NCBI GenBank assembly: GCA_027052755.1 | Contig: JALUEN010000123.1 | Coordinates: 5,982 to 12,917 of the forward strand | From: a bacterium | GTDB taxonomy: Bacteria; DRYD01; JALUEN01 | Length of the DNA stretch: 6,936 bases | Direction: 5' to 3' | Shown: in pieces, positions 1 through 5,726 of the stretch | Position numbering within the stretch: the stretch's first letter is position 1 | Layout: each line of letters starts with the position of its first letter | Made by a program: the position numbers and the translations under genes | Notes under the pieces: model-generated | Databases searched by the model: none | What the model was told of the DNA's origin: nothing | What the model saw: the letters and a program-made list of their open reading frames with translations, nothing else

Positions 1-1
1 A

Positions 2-979
2 ATCCTAACTGAGCCACAGGACCCCCCAGATGATCCTAAACAGCTTCTAGAGATGGTGAAGGATGCGGGAATTGTTGGAATGGGAGGAGCTGGTTTCCCA
101 ACTCATATCAAGCTATCTCCACCAGTGCCAGTGGATACGCTCATCATTAACGGCGCTGAGTGTGAACCTTTCCTCACAGCTGATCACCGATTAATGGTCG
201 AGAAACCAGAGGAGATAGTGAAGGGAACCCTGGTAGCAAAGAGGATCTTAGGGGTTGATAAGGTTTACATCGGTATTGAGGAGAACAAACCTGATGCAAT
301 TGAAGCAATATCTAAAGCTGCAGAGGGAACGGGGATAGAGGTAGTTCCCTTGAAGACGAAGTATCCTCAGGGATCTGAGAAGCACTTGATATATGCTATA
401 ACCGGTAGGATGATCCCCTCAGGGAAGTTGCCTATGCACGTTGGGGTTGTCGTTCAGAACGTAGCCACCATATACGCTATATACGAGGCTACTTATCTTA
501 GGAAGCCTCTCATAGAGCGAGTGATCACCATCACTGGATCTGGTATTAATGAACCCTCTAACCTCTTAGTTAGGATAGGTACGTCAGTGAGAACGCTGAT
601 AGAGTTCTGCGGAGGCTTGAGAGAAGGTGTCTCCAAGGTCGTAGCTGGTGGACCTATGATGGGACGAGCTATGGTGAGCCTTGATGTTCCTGTAGGAAAA
701 GCCTGTAATGGTTTTGTGGCTAACATAGACCTTGATTGGGTTGTCTCTAGGGATATAAGTCCTTGTATAAATTGCGCTAGGTGTGTAGATCACTGTCCAA
801 TGGGATTAGCTCCCACCTGGTTGGCTAGACACATTAAAGCTGGAATAATTGATGGAATGGAGTCGGTGTTAGATTGTATAGAGTGTGGAACCTGTGTTTA
901 CGTTTGTCCTGCCAACCGACCGCTTTTACAGTTCATACGAGTGGGGAAGGCTAAGGTACTGGCTAAACTGAAGAAATAG
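2..979 (+). CDS. rnfC: RnfC-like electron transport subunit (5'-partial)
   Basis: The frame is open to the left edge, so the N-terminus is missing; the ATG at 53 lies inside a conserved domain and is not the start. The visible 325 residues show, in order, the Complex I 51-kDa-type FMN/NADH-binding region (GMGGAGFPTHIK at about 77-112; INGAECEP with following DHRLM), an SLBB-type segment (TITGSGINEPSNLLVRIGT, then AGGPMMG), and two CX2CX2CX3CP 4Fe-4S motifs with cysteine codons at 764/773/782/794 and 875/884/893/905. In the Rnf complex this membrane-peripheral subunit exchanges electrons between NAD(H) and the membrane subunits, linking ferredoxin oxidation to ion pumping. Family members are usually about 430-450 residues, so roughly 110 are missing. 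The short tail after cluster II resembles RnfC, but PduS or PrdC-like relatives cannot be excluded because no other rnf gene is visible. An ABC permease follows four bases after the TAG stop. Confidence 0.9.
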   Translation: MLTEPQDPPDDPKQLLEMVKDAGIVGMGGAGFPTHIKLSPPVPVDTLIINGAECEPFLTADHRLMVEKPEEIVKGTLVAKRILGVDKVYIGIEENKPDAIEAISKAAEGTGIEVVPLKTKYPQGSEKHLIYAITGRMIPSGKLPMHVGVVVQNVATIYAIYEATYLRKPLIERVITITGSGINEPSNLLVRIGTSVRTLIEFCGGLREGVSKVVAGGPMMGRAMVSLDVPVGKACNGFVANIDLDWVVSRDISPCINCARCVDHCPMGLAPTWLARHIKAGIIDGMESVLDCIECGTCVYVCPANRPLLQFIRVGKAKVLAKLKK

Positions 980-983
980 ATAT

Positions 984-1811
984 ATGAGGTCAGCTTCACT
1001 TTGGAGCAGAGCGATAACTCATTTGATTTTGCTTGCATTATCTCTGCTGTTTCTAATACCATATCTGTGGGCTTTTATCGGCTCTTTCCTAGTGAGGGGA
1101 TCCCCCTTTGACCTTAGCGATCTGCTTAATTTAGGAAACTATGGTCTCTTTAACTATACCTCCCTTAACGCTAGTAGGATTTTCCTAGGCTTCCTCAGTA
1201 GCTTTATAGTTAGTACGTTAGGAAGCTCCCTTGCAGTGGTGGTGAGTTTTCTGGGGGCTTATACACTAGCTTCTCCTCTCTCTAGACGCTATATAGGAGG
1301 CTGGGGGAGGTTGTTTACGATACTAATCAGCTTATCCCTACTCTTTCCATCAGAGACGAAGGTAATAGTCAACTTCCTACTAATGCGATCTGTTAACTTA
1401 GTGGACACTTACTCGGGGATTTACCTCCCCTCTGTAGCCAATCTCTTCACGTTTCTGTTGTTTTATCAAGCTCTGTTGAATTATCCTAAGGAGCTTGAGG
1501 AGGCTGCACTATTAGAGGGGATGTCTCCTCTTCAGATAGCGTTATATGTGGTAATGCCATCTCTGAGAGGAGTGTTAGCTACAGCTTTCGCCTTTAATTT
1601 CGTGGCTCTTTGGAACGACTTCCTCTGGCCCCTCATCATAGTCCCTACAAATGAGTTTAAACAACCGCTTCAGGTGGTCATCGTAGAACTAGTGAGCTCT
1701 GTTATCACTAACTTTGGACACATACTTGCAGCTACTACTTTAGCCTCAATTCCCGTTGTAATCCTCTTCTTATTATTTAGAGATAGCTTCACTAACTTTG
1801 AGTTAACTTAG
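984..1811 (+). CDS. MalG-type ABC transporter permease, sugar/carbohydrate family
   Basis: This 275-residue inner-membrane protein has about six hydrophobic segments (near residues 11-33, 66-88, 108-124, 145-162, 196-216 and 246-266). It carries the cytoplasmic EAA loop that docks on the ATPase: E173-A-A-x3-G179, with P192 in the MPSLRG stretch, followed by the WNDFLWPL motif (210-217) typical of the MalG/UgpE/LacG group. Such subunits pair with a MalF-type permease, an ATPase and a binding protein to import sugars, oligosaccharides or glycerol-phosphate. None of these partners is in the window, so the substrate is unknown. The C-terminus stops at FELT, about where family members continue with a short GxVKG-like tail. 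The ATG lies four bases after the upstream stop and has no clear Shine-Dalgarno site, so translation is probably coupled to the RnfC-like gene. Class assignment is firm; specificity is not. Confidence 0.88.
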   Translation: MRSASLWSRAITHLILLALSLLFLIPYLWAFIGSFLVRGSPFDLSDLLNLGNYGLFNYTSLNASRIFLGFLSSFIVSTLGSSLAVVVSFLGAYTLASPLSRRYIGGWGRLFTILISLSLLFPSETKVIVNFLLMRSVNLVDTYSGIYLPSVANLFTFLLFYQALLNYPKELEEAALLEGMSPLQIALYVVMPSLRGVLATAFAFNFVALWNDFLWPLIIVPTNEFKQPLQVVIVELVSSVITNFGHILAATTLASIPVVILFLLFRDSFTNFELT

Positions 1812-1816
1812 AGGTT

Positions 1817-1826
1817 AAGGGAGGAG
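1817..1826 (+). promoter_or_regulatory. Strong ribosome binding site of the NHL-repeat gene
   Basis: The purine run AAGGGAGGAG contains GGAGG, eight bases before the ATG at 1833. It is the strongest Shine-Dalgarno match in the window and fixes that start. It contrasts with the weak site of the permease just upstream. Confidence 0.75.
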
Positions 1827-1832
1827 ACTGCT

Positions 1833-2786
1833 ATGGATAGACAACAGAGGTACTATCTCACCATGAGCCTTATTTTAGCTCTTTTAATTGCGCTTATCGT
1901 GATAATAACTATCTTCATCTTAAAGATGATTATCTTTCAGGGAGCCGTTAAAGATGTTTCCCTACAAGAATTAGCTAGGCGTAGGGGACTTCTATCAGAG
2001 AATTCTGGTATAGTCCCTGGTGGGATAGGAGTTGATCTCAAGTCTAAGGAAGTTTTTCTGATAGACCTTAAGACGAGCACGATAAAGGTTCTCTCCTTCT
2101 CTGGCGCCTTGAAGAGATCTATATCACATCTCGGTTCCAGCAGTGAGGGGCTCCAGGCTCCTATGGATCTAGAGGTTGATCTAAATGGTATGATATATGT
2201 TTCGGATTATAGCTTATCTCAGGTTAAATGTTTCTCCCCTTTAGGGAAGGTTATCTGGGTTATAGGAGGAGGAGGCAAAGCTCCTGGACACTTTAGCCAC
2301 CCAATAGGAATAGGAGTTGATTACGCTGGATATATATACGTTGCGGATTATGGGAATAACAGGATACAGAAGTTCTCAACTGACGGGAGGTTTAAACTGC
2401 TATTTGGGAAGTACGGAACCGGTCCTGGCGAGTTTAACTCTCCCTTTGATGTGGCTGTTGACAGCGGCGGTTTTATCTACGTTACGGATATGGGAAACGC
2501 TAGAATCCAAAAGTTTGACTCTAACGGTAACTACATAAAAGATTGGGGACAGAACTATAGGGATATCCTTAAGAAACCAGGATTTATATGGGTTAGCTCT
2601 AGGGATAGGGTATTTGTGGTTGACCTTCAGATGCATTATGTCCTGGAATTTGACACGGAGGGAAACCTGATAAACATCTGGGGGAAGAAACTACTCAAGG
2701 ATCCACTTGATATAGTTACTATCTCAAATATTATGTTGGTATCTGATAGATCTCTTAAGCAGGTGATAGTTAAGCTTTTGAGGTAA
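1833..2786 (+). CDS. Membrane-anchored NHL-repeat six-bladed beta-propeller protein
   Basis: This 317-residue protein starts with a short charged segment and one long hydrophobic helix (about residues 8-35) without an obvious signal-peptidase site, suggesting an N-terminal anchor with the rest outside the membrane. From about residue 60 it is built of six NHL-type repeats (near 60-104, 107-154, 155-201, 202-246, 247-288 and 289-317), enough for one closed propeller. Blades 3 and 4 are the most canonical, each with a P-x-x-(V/I)-x-V-D strand, a (Y/F)IYV(A/T)D turn and GNxRIQKF. NHL propellers commonly bind proteins, peptides or glycans, or carry enzyme sites; no catalytic signature is apparent here. 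The first and last blades are divergent. It lies 21 bases upstream of the 7TM-HD gene, which also has a large extracytoplasmic domain, so a shared sensing role is a speculative possibility. The fold is confident; the function is unknown. Confidence 0.85.
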   Translation: MDRQQRYYLTMSLILALLIALIVIITIFILKMIIFQGAVKDVSLQELARRRGLLSENSGIVPGGIGVDLKSKEVFLIDLKTSTIKVLSFSGALKRSISHLGSSSEGLQAPMDLEVDLNGMIYVSDYSLSQVKCFSPLGKVIWVIGGGGKAPGHFSHPIGIGVDYAGYIYVADYGNNRIQKFSTDGRFKLLFGKYGTGPGEFNSPFDVAVDSGGFIYVTDMGNARIQKFDSNGNYIKDWGQNYRDILKKPGFIWVSSRDRVFVVDLQMHYVLEFDTEGNLINIWGKKLLKDPLDIVTISNIMLVSDRSLKQVIVKLLR

Positions 2787-2793
2787 ACTCTTA

Positions 2794-2802
2794 TAAGGTG
2801 AT
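2794..2802 (+). promoter_or_regulatory. Ribosome binding site of the 7TM-HD gene
   Basis: TAAGGTGAT matches the GGTGAT end of the anti-Shine-Dalgarno complement and ends five bases before the ATG at 2808. An overlapping ATG at 2801 is in another frame and is part of this site rather than a start. Confidence 0.65.
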
Positions 2803-2807
2803 GTCTT

Positions 2808-4910
2808 ATGAAATTTAGCCTAAAAGAGATCCTAGAAAAGCTCCAGAAGCTCTTCAATGAGCTTAAACTAACTGTTGTCTCTAGGAGGGAATTTAAGCTA
2901 TTGTTAGTTTTCATCGTGGGGACTCTGCTCTTAACAGTTCCAATGATAGATTATAGATCTACTTATTCTTTTAAACCTGGGGAGATATCACCTGTTACGG
3001 TTATAGCCCCTAGGGATATAACCTTGAGTGATGAGTCGCTTCTCAAGAAGAGCGTTCTGAAGCGTATGAGGGAGTTAAAGGAAGTTTATATCCTGTCCCC
3101 AGAAGCTAATGAGGAGATGAGGCGTAGTCTGGATGAACTGTTAGTACTAATAGATCTCCTGAGGATAAATAAATCTTCTGGAAGTGGACAGCTGAGAAAG
3201 AATTTCCCAGGTTATAAGGTTAACTTCCTTGACTTCCTATCAGATTCTGATTTAAACTACTTAGTTAACATGTCTGAGGAGAGCTGGAACGTCTTTAAGT
3301 ATAAGATTCAGAAGCTCTTAGATATCGCATTGACTTATAAGTGGTACATAGAGGACGTTTACACTGATCGCAGAGATGAGGTTCTGAGAAAGCGCCTTAA
3401 CGGAGCGTTGAAGGAGTTCGGAGATCCTTATGAGAGGGAGATAGCTTTAAAGATCATCTCTCATATCCTAGAGCCTAACGTTAAATTAGATGAGAGGCTC
3501 CTGAACCAACGAATCTCCCAACTGGAGAAAGAGGGACCTAAATTTTATGTGGAAAAAGGGAAACCTATCGTCAGAAAAGGCGAGAAGGTTACCGAGCTTC
3601 AGGCGAAGATATTAAAGGGAATCGGATACACTGGAAGCTTAACCCTTGAAATCGTTAGAAAGACTCTGTTAGGAGGATCTCTGGCATTCCTAATATTGCT
3701 GTTCTCACTAGGTAGGGAGAAACCTTACATAAAGCCGGAGAAGGTAGCGCTGTTGTCCTACGGTATAGTTAGCTTGGAGATGGTTATCAGCAAACTATTA
3801 GAGAATATCTCTCACCTGCTTGCTCCAATAGCTTTCGTCTCTATACTACTCACGTTACTTGTAGGAACCCTAGAGGGAGTGATAATAACTGTACTAGCTG
3901 GGGTTTATCACCTATTTGTCATCCGTGGGATCTCCCTAGAGGAGGTGGTTTTTCTAGTCTTCCTGGGAGCTATATCCTCTGTCTTCGCTAGCTATATCAC
4001 TAGGAGGATAGACTTCCTTAAAGTCTTGGTGTTCATAGCAGTTGCAGCAGGTCTCATGCTAATCGCCTTATCTGTTGACGCTAACCTCAGCTTGAACTTC
4101 AGGGAGCTATCCTTAAAGTTATTGTGGGCTAACTCAGGATTGCTATTGTCGCTGGTCTTGGCTATGGGAACCTTGCCATTTCTAGAGAATTACTTGGGGT
4201 TCGCTTCTCCCATAAGAATATTAGAGCTGATGAATCCCATGCATCCCCTTCTTCAGAGGCTCTCTAATGAGGCTCCTGGAACCTACAGCCATAGCCTAGC
4301 GGTTGCTAACTTAGCTGAGCAGGCAGCTAAAGCTATTGGAGCTGACGGACTCCTGTGTAGGGTAGGCGCTTACTATCACGATATCGGTAAGATAAAGAGA
4401 CCTGAGTTCTTTATAGAGAATCAGTTCGGTGGACGTAACCCACATGATAACCTTAATCCTAGGATCAGCGCTATATATATCATCTCCCACGTGAGGGATG
4501 GGGTTGATCTAGCGAGAGAATATAAGCTTCCACAGCCTGTTATAGACTTCATACGAACTCATCACGGTACCTCACTGGTTTATTACTTCTACCATAAAGC
4601 GAAGAGCATAGGAATGGATGTAACGGAAGCTGAGTTTAGGTATCCTGGACCTAAGCCTTTCACTAAGGAGACCGCTATCCTCATGCTAGCTGACACAATA
4701 GAAGCTGCTGCTAGAACCCTATCTAACTATGATATCAATACCCTCAAGGACCTCATTGAGGACACCGTTAGGATGAAGATTGAGGATGGACAGCTTCAAA
4801 ACGCTCCGTTAACTCTAGCTGAGCTTGAGAAGGTTAAGGAGGCTTTCTTGAAGAGCTTAATATCTGTTTATCATAGGAGAATAAGATATCCTAATCAAAG
4901 GGTTACTTAA
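2808..4910 (+). CDS. pgpH: 7TM-HD family cyclic-di-AMP phosphodiesterase (PgpH/YqfF type)
   Basis: This full-length 700-residue polytopic protein has the PgpH order: cytoplasmic N-terminus, first membrane helix (about 31-47), a large extracytoplasmic 7TMR-HDED-type domain (about 48-280), seven membrane helices (about 284-463) and a cytoplasmic HD phosphohydrolase domain (about 470-690). All expected metal ligands are visible: H495 in TYSHS, H524-D525 in YYHDIGK, H561 in SHVRDG, H585-H586 in THHGT, and D629 in LADT. NPHD (544-547) and the spacings 29, 37, 24 and 43 agree with the Listeria PgpH pattern as I remember it. Known members hydrolyse c-di-AMP to pApA, affecting potassium and osmotic balance and envelope homeostasis; the outer domain is thought to sense an unknown signal. 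That this protein acts on c-di-AMP is inferred from the family. It is followed within 20 bases by a dgkA-type gene, as in many bacteria, but without ybeY between them. Confidence 0.93.
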   Translation: MKFSLKEILEKLQKLFNELKLTVVSRREFKLLLVFIVGTLLLTVPMIDYRSTYSFKPGEISPVTVIAPRDITLSDESLLKKSVLKRMRELKEVYILSPEANEEMRRSLDELLVLIDLLRINKSSGSGQLRKNFPGYKVNFLDFLSDSDLNYLVNMSEESWNVFKYKIQKLLDIALTYKWYIEDVYTDRRDEVLRKRLNGALKEFGDPYEREIALKIISHILEPNVKLDERLLNQRISQLEKEGPKFYVEKGKPIVRKGEKVTELQAKILKGIGYTGSLTLEIVRKTLLGGSLAFLILLFSLGREKPYIKPEKVALLSYGIVSLEMVISKLLENISHLLAPIAFVSILLTLLVGTLEGVIITVLAGVYHLFVIRGISLEEVVFLVFLGAISSVFASYITRRIDFLKVLVFIAVAAGLMLIALSVDANLSLNFRELSLKLLWANSGLLLSLVLAMGTLPFLENYLGFASPIRILELMNPMHPLLQRLSNEAPGTYSHSLAVANLAEQAAKAIGADGLLCRVGAYYHDIGKIKRPEFFIENQFGGRNPHDNLNPRISAIYIISHVRDGVDLAREYKLPQPVIDFIRTHHGTSLVYYFYHKAKSIGMDVTEAEFRYPGPKPFTKETAILMLADTIEAAARTLSNYDINTLKDLIEDTVRMKIEDGQLQNAPLTLAELEKVKEAFLKSLISVYHRRIRYPNQRVT

Positions 4911-4915
4911 CTAGC

Positions 4916-4923
4916 AAAGGTGA
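4916..4923 (+). promoter_or_regulatory. Ribosome binding site that decides the dgkA-type start
   Basis: AAAGGTGA ends five bases before the ATG at 4929, the same arrangement as for the 7TM-HD gene. A GTG in the same frame at 4920 lies within this site and has no upstream Shine-Dalgarno site at useful spacing, so the ATG at 4929 is preferred. Confidence 0.7.
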
Positions 4924-4928
4924 GCTTT

Positions 4929-5696
4929 ATGAAGAGGATTGGCGATAGGTTTTACAGGAAGAAAGTCTCTCAAACCCTACAAGAAGCTGTGAATAACGCA
5001 CTTATAGGTTTGCTTGAGGTGTTTTACCAAGAGCGAAATATGAAGATCCACCTGGTTTTTGGAATAGTAGCTATCCTTCTCTCACTGCTCCTTAGATTAG
5101 ACCTCTACTCGTTCCTGTGGATCGCTAGTGCTATTACCTTAGTTTTTGTGGCAGAGGTTTTCAATACAGTGATAGAGAGCTTAGTGGATATGATAACCAT
5201 GAGGGATATGATACAAGCGAAGATAATAAAGGACATGGCTGCAGGAGCTGTCCTAATCTCTGCTATCTACAGCGTGATAGTTGGATACATGATATTCTAC
5301 TCTAAGGTGAAGTTGTTTATAGTAGAACTCCTTCACCTTAAAATAGATCTCTCCTCTTATAGGGATATCATCACTATGCCAGAGTACATGGGGATATTGA
5401 TAGCTATAGTTACTACTCTCCTCGTTGTTTACCTTAAGGTAAAGATGGAGCGCACAGAGAGGTGGCAACCCCTTAAGGGAGGAGCTGTAAGTGGACATAC
5501 TGCCTTAGCTTTCGCTTTAGCGACCTATATATCGCTCACTACTCACAGCTTTAAGGTCCTTATCGCCTCTTTTTTCATAGCACTGCTAGTAGCTCACAGC
5601 AGGTTGGAGGCTAGGATTCACACCTTCTCTGAGGTCCTCTTAGGGGCTTTGGTAGGATCATCTATCGCAATTTTAAGCTATCTAGTCTTCAGATAA
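4929..5696 (+). CDS. dgkA: DgkA-type lipid (undecaprenol/diacylglycerol) kinase fused to a PAP2-like domain
   Basis: This 255-residue membrane protein joins two lipid-phosphate domains. Residues about 15-128 form a small prokaryotic DgkA domain: QERN (34-37), the core AE-x2-NT-x2-E-x3-D (E76, N79, E83, D87) and KDMAAGAV (from K101), with three hydrophobic helices. Gram-positive-type members phosphorylate undecaprenol to recycle the cell-wall carrier; E. coli DgkA uses diacylglycerol. The C-terminal half (about 150-255) resembles PAP2 phosphatases: SGH (188-190) after a glycine-rich turn and SR-x5-H-x3-E (S224, R225, H231, E235). The usual upstream K-x6-RP motif is not recognisable and the last acid is Glu rather than Asp, so phosphatase activity is uncertain. 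If both halves work, one protein could both make and remove a lipid phosphate. An in-frame GTG at 4920 would add three residues, but the Shine-Dalgarno position favours the ATG. It is probably cotranscribed with the 7TM-HD gene. Confidence 0.88.
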   Translation: MKRIGDRFYRKKVSQTLQEAVNNALIGLLEVFYQERNMKIHLVFGIVAILLSLLLRLDLYSFLWIASAITLVFVAEVFNTVIESLVDMITMRDMIQAKIIKDMAAGAVLISAIYSVIVGYMIFYSKVKLFIVELLHLKIDLSSYRDIITMPEYMGILIAIVTTLLVVYLKVKMERTERWQPLKGGAVSGHTALAFALATYISLTTHSFKVLIASFFIALLVAHSRLEARIHTFSEVLLGALVGSSIAILSYLVFR

Positions 5697-5712
5697 AGTA
5701 TACCAGTGGATT

Positions 5713-5720
5713 GGGGGTGA
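5713..5720 (+). promoter_or_regulatory. Ribosome binding site for the TTG-started aminotransferase gene
   Basis: GGGGGTGA lies six bases before a TTG at 5727. Its TGA is also an in-frame stop for the aminotransferase frame at 5718-5720, so the start must lie downstream. The next in-frame ATG is not reached until the conserved domain at about 5946, which supports TTG. Confidence 0.6.
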
Positions 5721-5726
5721 GCCTGG

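Noticed and set aside
493..793. Two overlapping minus-strand open frames within the RnfC-like gene
   Set aside because: They lie opposite a strongly conserved coding region, have no ribosome binding site or recognisable domain, and overlap each other.
1780..1832. Frameshift at the permease end that could restore the usual C-terminal tail
   Set aside because: No other frame after the TAG encodes a GxVKG-like tail, and the strong ribosome binding site of the next gene occupies this stretch, so the short end seems genuine.
2317..2914. Short frames on both strands across the NHL gene and the start of the 7TM-HD gene
   Set aside because: They are alternative-frame readings of conserved NHL repeat and 7TM-HD coding sequence, with no family resemblance of their own.
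4920..4922. GTG as the start of the dgkA-type fusion
   Set aside because: It falls within the AAAGGTGA ribosome binding site; the ATG nine bases later has ideal spacing.
5253..5498. Minus-strand open frame within the dgkA-type fusion
   Set aside because: It is antisense to the linker and PAP2 region, which has a clear protein signature on the plus strand.
5697..5726. Possible promoter or terminator before the aminotransferase gene
   Set aside because: The 30-base gap has no hairpin with a T run and no convincing -35/-10 pair.
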